Origin: Paenibacillus sp. sptzw28
GTDB taxonomy: Bacteria > Bacillota > Bacilli > Paenibacillales > Paenibacillaceae
Direction of reading: 5' to 3'
Assembly: GCF_019550795.1 (NCBI RefSeq)
Contig: NZ_CP080545.1
Span: 4,312,001 to 4,376,000 of the forward strand
Length of the DNA: 64,000 bases
Part shown: in pieces, positions 34,909 to 45,009 of the stretch
Position numbering within the stretch: position 1 is the stretch's first letter
Layout of the letters: every line of letters starts with the position of its first letter
Program-made: the position numbers and the translations under genes
Notes under the pieces: model-generated
Databases searched by the model: none
What the model saw: only the letters and a program-made list of their open reading frames with translations
What the model was told of the DNA's origin: nothing

Positions 34909-35062
34909 TCTATCGTCCCCCTCCAATTTTGGTGCACGAATTACGGACAAGCTGCGTTCATAGTCAACCAAAGAAACGACCGGCGCTTTCGCGCGAACTA
35001 TCAGCACATCGGTGCCGCGCTTGGTTCTATGCATACTACCTGTGCTTAACAGGTTTCTCCTC

Positions 35063-37144
35063 TTACCACACTAATTTGGAAAAATCGGCTATTCCGCCGA
35101 CCTGCTCCGCGATAACCGCAAGCAAAGCAAGCCTGTTATCGCGGATTTTCTCGTCCTCCGCCATGACCATTACCCGGTCGAAGTAGACATTGATCGGGTT
35201 CTTCAGTTCTGCAAGCTTGGCAATCGCCCCAGCTGCGTCGCCTGATTCAAGCGACAAAGCGATGCCGCCGCTTGCCCCGCTCCAAGCTTCGTACAATGCC
35301 CCCTCCGATTCCTCAAGGAACAATTCGGGCTTCACTTCTTTCGACGATGCTTTTGCGGCAAGATTGCAGACACGGTTAAGGGCATCAACCACGCTTTTGA
35401 ATTGGTCGCGGTTTTCTCCCGCCGCTAAAGCCGTCACAGCGGCGGCGCGGCCGACTGTCTGGCTTAAATCGTTATAACCTGCTGCCATTACCGCGTCTAT
35501 GACATCATAGCGGATACCCTGCTCGGACAGTACGTTTTTGACACGAAGCGCAAAAAACTCATACAGATCCTTACGTATGTCGGCAGCTTCCCGTTTCATT
35601 TGCCTGCCGCCGTGAACTTCGAGCGACAGATCGAAGAGAACGCCGAGGGGAAGCTTGAGGCTGTGAGTGAGAATGATTTGAACGATCCCGGCGGCCTGTC
35701 TTCTGAGCGCATAGGGATCCTGCGAGCCGGTCGGGATGATGCCGATCGAGAAGCATCCGGCGATTGTGTCGATTTTATCGGCCAGGCTTACGATGGCGCC
35801 CGCCACAGACGCCGGAGCGCGGTCTCCCGCAAACCGCGGCTGGTAATGCTCGTTGATGGCCTTGGCGACAGTCTCCCGTTCCCCGGCTTTGCGGGCGTAA
35901 TCTTCGCCCATGATACCCTGAAGCTCGGGGAATTCGTATACCATCTGGGTTACAAGATCAAATTTGCAGATGGCTGCGGTACGTGCCGCATCGTCTGCCG
36001 TTTGAGCATCGAGGTTCAGCGCGCGGGAAAGCTTGCTGACCGTGATCTGTATGCGGCGCACCTTGTCCGATACCGTCCCAAGCTCTTCGTGATAAACGAT
36101 ATTATCAAGCTTGGCGAGCGCGTCGGGGATTGCCAGCTTCTGATCCTCCGCATAGAAGAATTTAGCGTCGGACAAACGTGCTCTCAGTACTTTCTCATTG
36201 CCCTTGGCTACCTTCTCGATCGAGGTGCGGTCGCCATTGCGGACGGTAACGAAGAATGGGAGAAGCTTGCCGTTATCGTCAAGCACCGGGAAATAGCGCT
36301 GATGTTCACGCATCGAAGTAATCAGTACCTCCTGCGGGATCTGCAGGAACGATGGATCGAACGTACCGAACAATACATTCGGGTACTCGACGAGGAAAAG
36401 CACCTCTTCAAGCAAATCGTCCTTCACTGCGATTTGCCAGCCTTTCTCGGCCGCAAGCTCCTTGATCTGAGCAACGATCAGCTGTTCGCGCTCGGTAACG
36501 TCTGCGATAACATTCTGGGCGCGTAGCTGTTCCACATATTCCGAAGGGTGTGCAACGACTGTCTCGCCACCGAGAAAACGGTGGCCGCGAGTAACATTGC
36601 CGCTGCTGACACCGGTGATTTCAAGCGGAACGATCTCTTGTCCAAACAGAGCCACCAGCCATTTAATCGGCCTGACAAAACGGAGCTCATTGCTGCCCCA
36701 CCGCATATTTTTCGGGAACGACATCGCGGTGATAAGAGACGTTAAGCCTTCCGGCAGCACCTCGCTTGTCACCGTACCGATGCTGCTTTTATTTGCATAA
36801 ATATATTCGACTCCGCCGACTTCCTTGAAGAAAAAAGCATCTGGATGAACGCCCTGGCTGCGCGCGAACCCAAGCGCCGCCTTGCTCCAGCCGCCCTGTT
36901 CGTCAAGGGCGATTTTCCGTGAGGGACCTTTAACCTCTTCGCTGACGTCCATCTGCTTCTCTTCTACGTCACGCACGAGGACCGCAATTCTGCGCGGCGT
37001 CGCATATGCTTCAGCCCCGCCATGCGAAATGCGGGCCGTCTCCAGCCATTTTACCGTCTTTTCCTTCAACTGGTTCATGGCGCCGCGCACAAAGCGGGCG
37101 GGTACTTCTTCAAGTCCGATTTCCAGCAGCAAATCTTTAGCCAT
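35063..37144 (-). CDS. glyS: Glycyl-tRNA synthetase beta chain
   Basis: A 693-residue beta subunit of the heterotetrameric bacterial enzyme. The N-terminus [19 protein letters not shown] is diagnostic; the middle has an HD-type domain and tRNA-recognition helices. It forms an alpha2-beta2 enzyme with GlyQ, whose gene overlaps it by eight bases; AAAGGAG lies in glyQ. Both are under the T-box upstream of glyQ. Confidence 0.97.
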   Translation of the reverse strand: MAKDLLLEIGLEEVPARFVRGAMNQLKEKTVKWLETARISHGGAEAYATPRRIAVLVRDVEEKQMDVSEEVKGPSRKIALDEQGGWSKAALGFARSQGVHPDAFFFKEVGGVEYIYANKSSIGTVTSEVLPEGLTSLITAMSFPKNMRWGSNELRFVRPIKWLVALFGQEIVPLEITGVSSGNVTRGHRFLGGETVVAHPSEYVEQLRAQNVIADVTEREQLIVAQIKELAAEKGWQIAVKDDLLEEVLFLVEYPNVLFGTFDPSFLQIPQEVLITSMREHQRYFPVLDDNGKLLPFFVTVRNGDRTSIEKVAKGNEKVLRARLSDAKFFYAEDQKLAIPDALAKLDNIVYHEELGTVSDKVRRIQITVSKLSRALNLDAQTADDAARTAAICKFDLVTQMVYEFPELQGIMGEDYARKAGERETVAKAINEHYQPRFAGDRAPASVAGAIVSLADKIDTIAGCFSIGIIPTGSQDPYALRRQAAGIVQIILTHSLKLPLGVLFDLSLEVHGGRQMKREAADIRKDLYEFFALRVKNVLSEQGIRYDVIDAVMAAGYNDLSQTVGRAAAVTALAAGENRDQFKSVVDALNRVCNLAAKASSKEVKPELFLEESEGALYEAWSGASGGIALSLESGDAAGAIAKLAELKNPINVYFDRVMVMAEDEKIRDNRLALLAVIAEQVGGIADFSKLVW

Positions 37145-38024
37145 TGACGTTCACTCCTTTCTTGAGCAGCGGGAAGCCCAGACGTTCGCGCTCTTCCAGA
37201 TAGGTTGCAGCGCAAGCGCGCGCAAGGTTGCGCACCCGCGTAATATATCCCGTTCGCTCCGTCACGCTGATCGCCCCGCGCGCATCGAGCAAATTAAATG
37301 TGTGCGAGCATTTAAGCACATAATCGTAAGCGGGGAAGACAAGCTTATGCTCCATCGTTTTCTTCGCTTCTTCCTCGTACATATTGAACAGCGTGAACAG
37401 CATCGCCGCATCGGACGTTTCGAACGTATATTTCGAGTGCTCGTATTCAGGCTGCAGAAATACATCGCCGTAGGTGACTCCTTCCACCCATTCCAGATCG
37501 AATACATTCTCTTTCTCTTGAATATAAGAAGCAAGCCGCTCCATTCCGTAAGTGATCTCCACAGCAACCGGATTGGCATCGATCCCGCCGACCTGCTGGA
37601 AGTATGTGAACTGCGTTATTTCCATACCGTCCAGCCATACCTCCCAGCCGAGTCCCCAGGCGCCAAGCGTCGGCGACTCCCAATTATCTTCGACAAAACG
37701 GATGTCATGGTGCAGAGGATCGATACCGAGACGCTTCAGGCTCTCCAGGTAAAGCTCCTGGATATTATCGGGAGATGGCTTCAGAATGACCTGAAACTGA
37801 TGATGCTGGTACAGCCGGTTCGGATTTTCCCCATAACGGCCATCCGCCGGACGGCGGGACGGCTCTACATAAGCGACATTCCACGGCTCCGGACCGATAG
37901 TCCGCAGAAAGGTCATCGGGTTCATAGTGCCTGCACCCTTCTCGACATCGTACGGTTGAACAAGAATGCAATTTTGCTCCGCCCAAAACTGCTGAAGCGT
38001 CAAAATCATACCTTGAAAATTCAT
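37137..38024 (-). CDS. glyQ: Glycyl-tRNA synthetase alpha chain
   Basis: A 295-residue class II synthetase subunit with [20 protein letters not shown] (motif 2 region), [19 protein letters not shown] and the [17 protein letters not shown] region. It charges tRNA-Gly together with GlyS. The start is ATG 38024, preceded by GTG 38027, with AAAGGAG about ten bases upstream. It follows the T-box. Confidence 0.97.
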   Translation of the reverse strand: MNFQGMILTLQQFWAEQNCILVQPYDVEKGAGTMNPMTFLRTIGPEPWNVAYVEPSRRPADGRYGENPNRLYQHHQFQVILKPSPDNIQELYLESLKRLGIDPLHHDIRFVEDNWESPTLGAWGLGWEVWLDGMEITQFTYFQQVGGIDANPVAVEITYGMERLASYIQEKENVFDLEWVEGVTYGDVFLQPEYEHSKYTFETSDAAMLFTLFNMYEEEAKKTMEHKLVFPAYDYVLKCSHTFNLLDARGAISVTERTGYITRVRNLARACAATYLEERERLGFPLLKKGVNVNG

Positions 38025-38097
38025 CACTTAACCGCTCCTTTACTTATTTCGTTTGTCAATACTCGTTTCCTTCATCAGGGCAAGCCCGGACAATATA

Positions 38098-38340
38098 AAA
38101 AGCCCTCGTCCATACGTCTGATGCTGAATCAGACATAGGGACGAGAGCTGTTCTCCCGCGGTTCCACCCTACTTGATCTCGCTCAATCGCTAATTAAATC
38201 GGCAACTGTCCGAAATCCGCTTTCTTTCCCGCTGCATAAACTCCGGAGCGCCTTTCGCCGGTTCGTCCGTCCGGGCTTTCACTGACCCCGGCTCGCTTTA
38301 CTGACAACTTGTTCCGACTACTTTCTCCATCATCGTTCAT
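38098..38340 (-). ncRNA. T-box riboswitch of glyQS with GGC specifier
   Basis: Leader RNA that senses uncharged tRNA-Gly. On the minus strand the T-box AGGGTGGAACCGCGGG lies at 38155-38170, Stem I has AGCGAGCCGGG and GAAAGGC in the specifier loop, and the glycine codon GGC is at 38250-38252, read by a GCC anticodon. The terminator stem (GAGCTCTCGTCC with GGACGAGGGC, inner GTCTGAT/ATCAGAC) is followed by TTTTTA. The Stem I layout and the GAAAGGC specifier resemble the Geobacillus glyQ T-box. Low glycine charging should favour the antiterminator. Confidence 0.94.
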
Positions 38341-38355
38341 TATTCATAATTGTAT

Positions 38356-38384
38356 ATCATAGCTCTATTTATCCACTCTGTCAA
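38356..38384 (-). promoter_or_regulatory. Sigma-A promoter of the glyQS T-box transcript
   Basis: On the minus strand TTGACA (38379-38384) and TATGAT (38356-38361) are 17 bases apart. It lies just past the recO stop codon, and the T-box follows after about 15 bases. Confidence 0.9.
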
Positions 38385-38390
38385 ATCATT

Positions 38391-39137
38391 CTAAAACGAA
38401 TATTTGTCCATCTGGTCCAAAAAAGTGCGAGATTTGAGCGGTATGCCAATTTGGGCATCAATAAGAAGCCGCATTCCTTGTTTGAGCTGTGCTTTGGTTT
38501 CATCTTTCACTTGAATGCTGCCGAGCCTGCGCAAATCCATCCGTCTAAAGAGCCTAAGCAGCTTAAGGGCTCCATCGCCAAGCTCCAGCGCTCCCGGATC
38601 CTTAGATCGGCACCGGCTGCAGAGCACGCCGCCGGCTCTTCCGCTTAAAGCCATAGGCCCGACAACGTTGCCGCATGAAACGCACGCCTCCACTTCAGGT
38701 GCGTACCCTGCGGCTTCGAGTATCTTCATCTCGTACAGCTGAACCGTAATTTGCACGTCCTTACCCTCTGCTAGAGCAGACAGACATGCCTTCAGCTGCT
38801 CAAACATGTAACCGCCCGCTTCATCCTCATGTGTCGTGCGGTCGGTCAATTCCGCAGCATATGAAGCATAAGCCGCAAGCTCCAGCCGCTCACGCAAAAC
38901 ATGGTGAGATTCGATAATCTCACCATGCGTCAACGTTCCGAGCCCGCTATTGCGGAAATAAATATATTCCCCGTGCGTAAAAAGCTGCGAAAGCGAACCG
39001 TGCCGGCTCTTCGCCTTTTTGGCACCCCGTATGATTATGCCTGCTTTACCGTGCGTTTGCGTAAGGAGTGTGACGATTTTACCGCCTTCCCCATAATCCA
39101 TGCTCCGGATAACAATGCCTTCGACCCGGTACTGCAT
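38391..39137 (-). CDS. recO: DNA repair protein RecO
   Basis: A 248-residue RecO, which loads RecA with RecF and RecR on gapped DNA. The N-terminal OB fold (YRVEGIVIRSMDYGEGGKIV) is followed by helices and a four-cysteine zinc site (EACVSCGNVVGPMAL, then CSRCRSKD). It follows the small yqzL gene, as in Bacillus. The stop codon lies six bases before the glyQS promoter. Confidence 0.96.
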   Translation of the reverse strand: MQYRVEGIVIRSMDYGEGGKIVTLLTQTHGKAGIIIRGAKKAKSRHGSLSQLFTHGEYIYFRNSGLGTLTHGEIIESHHVLRERLELAAYASYAAELTDRTTHEDEAGGYMFEQLKACLSALAEGKDVQITVQLYEMKILEAAGYAPEVEACVSCGNVVGPMALSGRAGGVLCSRCRSKDPGALELGDGALKLLRLFRRMDLRRLGSIQVKDETKAQLKQGMRLLIDAQIGIPLKSRTFLDQMDKYSF

Positions 39138-39176
39138 CGCGTCTCTCCCCCAACTTGCAACTAAGGACGCTTATTG

Positions 39177-39326
39177 TCACAGATGGCTGTCTCTCTCGGA
39201 TAGGGCATCTTCGGAATCCCCGTCTTCGGACAATTCCTGCCTGCCAAGCTGATCCATCTGTTTATAAAGCAAAAAAGCGTCCACATCCCCGGTCAGCATA
39301 AAATATTTCCACGAAAAGTCCCGCAA
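39177..39326 (-). CDS. yqzL: YqzL family small protein
   Basis: A 49-residue protein found by direct reading, starting with TTG at 39326 after AAAGGATG. The N-terminal motif RDFSWKYFMLTGDVDAFLLY is close to B. subtilis YqzL (DFTWKVFSQTGNVDTYLL), which also sits between era and recO. The C-terminal half is acidic. The function is unknown. Because it is short and has a TTG start it is easy to miss. Confidence 0.9.
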   Translation of the reverse strand: MRDFSWKYFMLTGDVDAFLLYKQMDQLGRQELSEDGDSEDALSERDSHL

Positions 39327-39431
39327 CCGTATTCATCCTTTCCGCTCTCAGAAATATTGCTCACTGATAGGATGCGATGAACCGGCCTGTCCTATGCCAG
39401 ACAAAATACGGGCATTCTCCCTTGGATAGAA

Positions 39432-40349
39432 TTAGTCGTTTCTGAAGCCGAGATCCTTCAGCATGCGTTCCTGATTGCGCCAGTCTTTCTTCACCTTCAC
39501 CCACAATTCAAGAAATACGCGGGAACCGAGCAGCAGCTCGATATCGCGCCTTGCCAGCTTGCCGACTTCCTTAAGCAGCGCCCCCTGCTTGCCGATCACG
39601 ATCCCTTTCTGAGAATCGCGTTCGACGAATATAACGGCTCCAATATAGACTACGCCATTCTCCTGAACGCGCATATCCTCGATCGCTACGGCAATCGAAT
39701 GCGGTACTTCCTCGCGCGTCTGATGCAAAATTTTCTCTCGGATGAGCTCGGCGCAGACGAACTGCTCAGGATGGTCCGTCACCTGGTCCGCGGGATAATA
39801 TTGGGGACCTTCCGGCAGGTAGCGGGAGAGCACATTCAGAAGCGTATCGATGTTATTTCCCTCAAGCGCGGAAATCGGAACCACTTCATCGAATTCGTGA
39901 AGCTCTTTATACTGCGCGATCAGCGGCAGAAGCGCCTCCGGGTGAATTTTATCGATCTTGTTCATCACCAGGAAAACCGGGGTTTTAACCTTCTTCAATT
40001 GTTCGATGATAAAGCGGTCCCCGCCGCCGAGCCCCTCGGACGCATCGATTAGAAACAGCGCGGCATCCACTTCGCCAAGCGTGCCGACTGCAGACTTCAC
40101 CATATAATCACCGAGCTTCGACAGCGGCTTATGTATGCCCGGCGTATCAAGAAAGACGATCTGGGATTTATCGGTCGTATAGACGCCATGTATCTTGTTC
40201 CGGGTCGTCTGCGGTTTGTCGGACATGATGGCTATTTTCTGGCCGATCATCTCATTGATGAGGGTTGATTTGCCGACATTCGGTCTCCCGACAATAGCCA
40301 CGAATCCCGAATGAAATTTTTCGTTTACCCCTGACGATTTCTGGTTCAT
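39432..40349 (-). CDS. era: Ribosome-assembly GTPase Era
   Basis: A 305-residue GTPase that binds 16S rRNA 3' end and helps 30S maturation. It has [10 protein letters not shown] (G1), [10 protein letters not shown] (G3), NKIDK (G4) and a C-terminal KH domain with [14 protein letters not shown]. Its ATG has AAGGGGA 14 bases upstream, slightly long. Neighbours cdd upstream and yqzL-recO downstream match the Bacillus order. Confidence 0.97.
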   Translation of the reverse strand: MNQKSSGVNEKFHSGFVAIVGRPNVGKSTLINEMIGQKIAIMSDKPQTTRNKIHGVYTTDKSQIVFLDTPGIHKPLSKLGDYMVKSAVGTLGEVDAALFLIDASEGLGGGDRFIIEQLKKVKTPVFLVMNKIDKIHPEALLPLIAQYKELHEFDEVVPISALEGNNIDTLLNVLSRYLPEGPQYYPADQVTDHPEQFVCAELIREKILHQTREEVPHSIAVAIEDMRVQENGVVYIGAVIFVERDSQKGIVIGKQGALLKEVGKLARRDIELLLGSRVFLELWVKVKKDWRNQERMLKDLGFRND

Positions 40350-40418
40350 ATAACGTCATTTATCCCCTTCCGGCACGATCCGCTTTTGTTTCGGAAGCGT
40401 GCAGACACACTGTTTTGT

Positions 40419-40835
40419 TCATAGCTTGAAAGCGCCGGGCAGCAGCTCCGCAACTGTGGTAACCGCCCAGTCGCCCCTTAAGTTGCCCATAATTACCGGC
40501 ATATCAGGCCCGCAAAGCTCAGAGAGCACCTGCCTGCAGACTCCGCAAGGCGTAATCGGCTGCTCGGTGTCGCCAACTACGGCGATTGCCTTGAATGATC
40601 CTGCCTTGTGTCCGTCGGCAACAGCCCTGAACAAGGCTGTCCGCTCGGCGCAGTTGGTCGGGCCGTACGCGGCATTCTCCACATTGCAGCCGTGGTGAAC
40701 GGCATCTTGTTCATCAAGCAGCGCCGCCCCCACCGAGAAGCCGGAATATGGCGCATATGCCCGCCGCCTGGCATCCAATGCTGCTTCCAAAAGCCGCTTC
40801 CAGTCTTCGGGAAGCTGCTGGCTTGTAATCTCCAT
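40419..40835 (-). CDS. cdd: Cytidine deaminase
   Basis: A 138-residue zinc enzyme turning cytidine to uridine in pyrimidine salvage. The zinc ligands and catalytic glutamate lie in CNVENAAYGPTNCAERTAL and CGVCRQVLSE. The start at 40835 has GGGAGAG eight bases upstream; an ATG seven codons earlier has none. It lies between dgkA and era. Confidence 0.95.
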   Translation of the reverse strand: MEITSQQLPEDWKRLLEAALDARRRAYAPYSGFSVGAALLDEQDAVHHGCNVENAAYGPTNCAERTALFRAVADGHKAGSFKAIAVVGDTEQPITPCGVCRQVLSELCGPDMPVIMGNLRGDWAVTTVAELLPGAFKL

Positions 40836-40874
40836 CGCCGATCTCTCCCCATTCACCGAAAAATAAACGTCTAG

Positions 40875-41234
40875 TTAACGAATCGCTTCCCACAAAGGCG
40901 GACCCAGCACCAGCAGACCGATGACGATAGCGGCTGCAGTCGTCACTAATACTGCGCCGGCAGCCGTATCCTTTGCCGCCTTGGCAAGGGGATGCAGCCC
41001 GGGGCTTACCAAATCCACAACACTCTCGACAGCCGTATTGAGCAGTTCAGCCGCTATAACCATCCCCATCACAATGACCAGCGCAGCCCATTCCATGCGG
41101 GAGAGTCTTAGGCACAATCCGGCTGCAGTAACAATAACGGCTGCGATAAGATGAATGCGCATATGGCGCTGCGTTCGCAGCGCCATGGCAATTCCCGATA
41201 TCGCAAAGCCGCAGCTGCGAATAAAGCGGCGCAT
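40875..41234 (-). CDS. dgkA: Diacylglycerol / undecaprenol kinase
   Basis: A 119-residue membrane kinase with three hydrophobic segments. The motif ELLNTAVESVVDLV (around residue 62) holds the catalytic residues of the family. The Gram-positive members phosphorylate undecaprenol to feed the lipid carrier pool, not only diacylglycerol. The ATG overlaps the ybeY stop (TAATG), so translation is coupled. Confidence 0.93.
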   Translation of the reverse strand: MRRFIRSCGFAISGIAMALRTQRHMRIHLIAAVIVTAAGLCLRLSRMEWAALVIVMGMVIAAELLNTAVESVVDLVSPGLHPLAKAAKDTAAGAVLVTTAAAIVIGLLVLGPPLWEAIR

Positions 41235-41731
41235 TAGCGGTTAAGACCAGCCCGGCGGAGCACCGATTCCTGCTTCTCCGTCATAACGGCTTCGGCGGAG
41301 TCATCCTGGTGATCGTACCCGATCAAATGAAGGAAACCGTGAACAAACAGAAAACCGAGCTCCCGCTCCAGCGAATGACCGTATTCCTCGCTCTGTAATT
41401 TTGCCCGCTCCACCGAAATAATAATATCACCCAGCATACCATCCAGAGGAATATCTTCGTCTTCGCTCTCGACCTCATAAATGATATCGAGCTCCTCGTC
41501 AGTCTCCTCCTGCATCGCAAACGACAGAACGTCCGTCGGCCGGTCGATGCCGCGGTAATCGCGGTTCAGCTGATGGATCTCTTCATCGTCTACGAAAGAA
41601 AGGGTCACTTCGCCTTCCGTCAAGCCTTCCGCTGCGCCGGCCAGCTGGAGAAGCTGCTCCAGACGCGCGATGAACGAATCCGGAATTTCAATTTTGTTCT
41701 GCCCGTTGTTCAAGTCCAACCGTAAACTCAT
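41234..41731 (-). CDS. ybeY: Endoribonuclease / rRNA maturation factor YbeY
   Basis: A 165-residue zinc metalloendoribonuclease for 16S rRNA 3' maturation. The motif [14 protein letters not shown] provides the three zinc histidines; [10 protein letters not shown] and [11 protein letters not shown] precede. An acidic stretch ([21 protein letters not shown]) sits mid-protein. Its ATG overlaps the yqfF TGA (ATGA). Confidence 0.95.
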   Translation of the reverse strand: MSLRLDLNNGQNKIEIPDSFIARLEQLLQLAGAAEGLTEGEVTLSFVDDEEIHQLNRDYRGIDRPTDVLSFAMQEETDEELDIIYEVESEDEDIPLDGMLGDIIISVERAKLQSEEYGHSLERELGFLFVHGFLHLIGYDHQDDSAEAVMTEKQESVLRRAGLNR

Positions 41732-43929
41732 GCAAGCCGCTCCTTTGGTTTCACTTCTTCCGGATATTCGATACGGGAATGGAAAATGCCGATGACCGTC
41801 TCTTTCAATGTTTGAGCGATTTGGTCAAGCTCCTTCAGCGTCAAGTCGCATTCGTTAAACTGACCGTCGTCGAGCCGGCTTTTAATGATTTTATTGATCA
41901 TCGACTCCACCTGCTCCATCGTCGGACCCCGCAAACTTCGAACCGCAGCTTCGACACAATCGGCGATCCCTACGATGGCCGCTTCCTTCGACTGCGCTTT
42001 AGGGCCGGGATAACGAAAATCGTCCTCCGTGAAATCAGGCTCTTCGCCCGCCGCCTCCGCCTGCTTCCATGCCTTGTGGTAAAAAAATTTGAGAAAAGTC
42101 GTGCCGTGATGCTGTTCGGCAATATCCCGGATCGGCTTCGGAATATTGTGATTTTTAAGCATGTCGACACCGTCCCTGGCGTGAGCTATAATAATCGACT
42201 TGCTCAGCTTCGGATCGATCTGGTCATGCGGATTTTCAATATTCGTTTGATTTTCGATGAAATAGCTTGGCCGTTTGGTCTTGCCGATATCGTGATAATA
42301 GGAGCCCACCCTGCACAGCAAACCGTTAGCGCCGATCGCCTCGGCCGCCGCTTCGGACAAATTGCCGACCATAACGCTGTGGTGATACGTGCCTGGAGTC
42401 TCCGTGAGCAGCTTGCGCAGCAGCGGATGATTCGGGTTCGACAGCTCCACAAGCTTCAGCGCCGATAAAATGCCGAACGATACCTCAAAGAACGGCATCA
42501 GCCCGATGACAAGCACCGCAGTAAGCAAGCCTCCCGCAAAGGCGAAAGCGATAGTCGTGATCATCTCGGTCTTCTGCGGCGTTACTCCAATGAGAAGGAG
42601 AGCAAAAACGGAAGCCGAGCCGAACAAACTGACCATAATGCCCGCTTTCAAAATCGTGGAGCGTTGGCTCGCCTTATGAATGGCAAATATTGCGGCGAAC
42701 GAAACGACAGCCGTCGTAAAGCCGTAATTGAAATCGAAGATGCGGTTTGAATCCGTATTGAATATGACGCTGCCCGCGATTGCAAACAAGAACGAGCTGA
42801 TGACGGCCAGCTGAACGTCCAGCAGCAGGGCGATCAACATCGCGCCCATAGCTGTCGGCGCTAAATATCCGACGTAAGGCATGGCTTCCGTCTGGGTCAG
42901 CTCGACGATGTGCATCGCTAGAATGTTCAGCAGGAAAATAAGCCACAGCATCGCAAGGTGCATATTATTGTACCGTAAACTGCCGTCCCTATTCATTGTG
43001 GACACCTTCTCCAGGTAGCTGTAAATGAACAGCAGGAACAATATCGACAGCAGCAGCAGTCCGAGCTGCGGCCAGTAAGACTTCTTGTCCTGAAGCAGGT
43101 TGAACTTCGATAACCGGTCATATGTTTCCTTTGTCACCACTTCTCCCTTGCGGAGAATGATATCGCCTTGCTTGATGACAACCTCGGGTGTGTTTTCTTT
43201 CGCCGCCACTTTGGCATTAGTCGTAGCTTCCGTATCGAGAAATTTGTTAGGCATGATCGCGAATCTCGCAAGCTCCTGGACGATTTCCCGTGTCTTTCGC
43301 TCACTGAGCGAGCTTGCGTTGACCAGCTCCGCCACTTTAGTCCGGGCAGTCTCCGCTTCCCGGAGCGGATCGCTCATAAGCTTGCGGACGATCGACAAGC
43401 CGACCTGCTGCATATCGGCAAGCTGGGAGGGCGTAAGCTGAGGAAGCTTGTAGTAGGTTTCCTCGGGAATACGATATTCCTGCGCTTTCACCGTGGTCGC
43501 CATTTCGTCAAGCAGCGTGTCGTTGTAAGTGTCTTTCCCCCGGTTGTTGCGCACGAACGAATTGACATAATCGTTATAAAGCTGAGGGATTTCGGTGCGG
43601 TAAATGGTGACTTTATTATCGCTTGTGACCTGGTCGTCTTGATTCAACTGCTCCATTCGGGCAAAAATTTGTTCCAGCAACTGTTCGCTGCGCATCGCGA
43701 CTATTGAATAGACCGGTTCGACCCGCTCCGCCGCTTCCTCCTGTGCCTGAATCGTCGCCTTATCGTCCTTGATCGGCATCGGCGCTTCGATATCGCGCTC
43801 ACTTGGCTTGTTAAGCTCTATATTGTACGTTTTTGGAAGCAGGTGAGGGGCAAGACTGAAATAAAAAAGCAGTACAAACAGAAGCAGCAGAACCGAGCGG
43901 ACGGCTGTGCTGTGCTTCCAATTTGCCAT
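41728..43929 (-). CDS. yqfF: 7TM-7TMR-HD family phosphodiesterase (YqfF/PgpH type)
   Basis: A 733-residue membrane protein. An N-terminal segment precedes an extracytoplasmic 7TMR-HDED domain (residues 40-290), then seven hydrophobic segments, and a cytoplasmic HD domain with [36 protein letters not shown] and [13 protein letters not shown]. PgpH of Listeria, of the same build, degrades cyclic di-AMP, so the same role is inferred. The start at 43929 has AAAGGGGG about seven bases upstream; the longer frame adds unlike residues. It overlaps ybeY. Confidence 0.93.
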   Translation of the reverse strand: MANWKHSTAVRSVLLLLFVLLFYFSLAPHLLPKTYNIELNKPSERDIEAPMPIKDDKATIQAQEEAAERVEPVYSIVAMRSEQLLEQIFARMEQLNQDDQVTSDNKVTIYRTEIPQLYNDYVNSFVRNNRGKDTYNDTLLDEMATTVKAQEYRIPEETYYKLPQLTPSQLADMQQVGLSIVRKLMSDPLREAETARTKVAELVNASSLSERKTREIVQELARFAIMPNKFLDTEATTNAKVAAKENTPEVVIKQGDIILRKGEVVTKETYDRLSKFNLLQDKKSYWPQLGLLLLSILFLLFIYSYLEKVSTMNRDGSLRYNNMHLAMLWLIFLLNILAMHIVELTQTEAMPYVGYLAPTAMGAMLIALLLDVQLAVISSFLFAIAGSVIFNTDSNRIFDFNYGFTTAVVSFAAIFAIHKASQRSTILKAGIMVSLFGSASVFALLLIGVTPQKTEMITTIAFAFAGGLLTAVLVIGLMPFFEVSFGILSALKLVELSNPNHPLLRKLLTETPGTYHHSVMVGNLSEAAAEAIGANGLLCRVGSYYHDIGKTKRPSYFIENQTNIENPHDQIDPKLSKSIIIAHARDGVDMLKNHNIPKPIRDIAEQHHGTTFLKFFYHKAWKQAEAAGEEPDFTEDDFRYPGPKAQSKEAAIVGIADCVEAAVRSLRGPTMEQVESMINKIIKSRLDDGQFNECDLTLKELDQIAQTLKETVIGIFHSRIEYPEEVKPKERLA

Positions 43930-43999
43930 GAGCAATCCCCCTTTAAGCTGGAACCCCTTACAGAAAGCCTTAAACAATATAACTTACACACATTATCCG

Positions 44000-44037
44000 A
44001 AAATAAAACAAAACCTTAAACCGAAGACGGCTTAAGG
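44000..44037 (-). terminator. Terminator-like hairpin after phoH
   Basis: On the minus strand CCTTAAGCCG pairs with CGGTTTAAGG around TCTT, followed by TTTTGTTTTATTTT. The phoH stop codon lies inside the 5' arm. It could split the yqfC-phoH transcript from yqfF-recO. Confidence 0.85.
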
Positions 44038-45003
44038 CTGGTTCTCTGCGTCTACGTTGTAGGCTGTAATGATTTTCTGCACTAGTGAGTGTCGGACGAC
44101 ATCCTGCTCGGTAAATAGAATAAAACCGATTTCCTGAATATTTTGCAAAATTCGCTGTGCTTCTATGAGCCCCGACTTTTTTCCGCGCGGCAAATCGATT
44201 TGCGTCACGTCGCCGGTTACTACCATTTTAGAGCCAAACCCAAGCCGGGTAAGGAACATTTTCATCTGCTCCGGCGTTGTATTTTGCGCTTCATCCAGAA
44301 TAATAAAGGAATCCTCAAGCGTTCTGCCCCGCATATAAGCAAGCGGCGCGACTTCGATCACACCCCGCTCGAAAGCCTTGGCCGTTTGGTCGGGTCCGAG
44401 CACATCATGCAGAGCGTCATAGAGAGGGCGCAGGTAAGGGTCCACCTTCTCCTGCAGATCGCCGGGAAGAAAGCCGAGATTCTCGCCCGCTTCCACTGCG
44501 GGACGGGTAAGCATGATCCGCTTGACGGAGCCTTCTTTCAGGGCCGCAACGGCGAGTACGACAGCAAGATAGGTTTTCCCGGTGCCAGCGGGTCCGATGC
44601 CGAACACAACATCCATCTTCTTGATCGTCTTCACGTAATGCCGCTGACCAATCGTCTTGACGCGAATCGGTTTGCCGCGGAAGGTGGTCGTAATCTCCGC
44701 TTTAAACAGGTCCAGCAGCTGATCTGCCTGGAGCGTCTCGGCCAAATCGAGCGCATACATAACGTCGCGCTCCGACGGCGTATAACCGCCTCGCACCAGC
44801 TGCTGCAGCACCGTAAACAGCTGTTCGATGGAATCGACATCAGCGAGTGGTCCGGAAATCGTAATTTCCGCTTCTCTGGACATAATGTCCGCAGCCGTCT
44901 GCTGCTGAATAAGCCTTAAATACTTGTCCTGCGGTCCGAACAGCGCGAGCCCTTCCGCCGCGCTTTCAAGCGGGATTTTCACAACCTTGGTCTCATTTGA
45001 CAA
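44032..45003 (-). CDS. phoH: PhoH family ATPase
   Basis: A 323-residue ATPase of the PhoH family. Walker A is IGPAGTGKTYLAVVLAV and Walker B is FIILDEAQNTTPEQMKMFL; the N-terminal 110 residues hold a KH-like region. The role may be RNA-related. The start is TTG at 45003, with AAGGGGA about ten bases upstream. It lies seven bases after yqfD. It has no PIN domain, unlike ylaK. Confidence 0.94.
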   Translation of the reverse strand: MSNETKVVKIPLESAAEGLALFGPQDKYLRLIQQQTAADIMSREAEITISGPLADVDSIEQLFTVLQQLVRGGYTPSERDVMYALDLAETLQADQLLDLFKAEITTTFRGKPIRVKTIGQRHYVKTIKKMDVVFGIGPAGTGKTYLAVVLAVAALKEGSVKRIMLTRPAVEAGENLGFLPGDLQEKVDPYLRPLYDALHDVLGPDQTAKAFERGVIEVAPLAYMRGRTLEDSFIILDEAQNTTPEQMKMFLTRLGFGSKMVVTGDVTQIDLPRGKKSGLIEAQRILQNIQEIGFILFTEQDVVRHSLVQKIITAYNVDAENQP

Positions 45004-45009
45004 AAATTC

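Noticed and set aside
36882..38138. 418-codon open frame antisense to glyS/glyQ
   Set aside because: It crosses two clear genes on the other strand and has no recognizable protein content.
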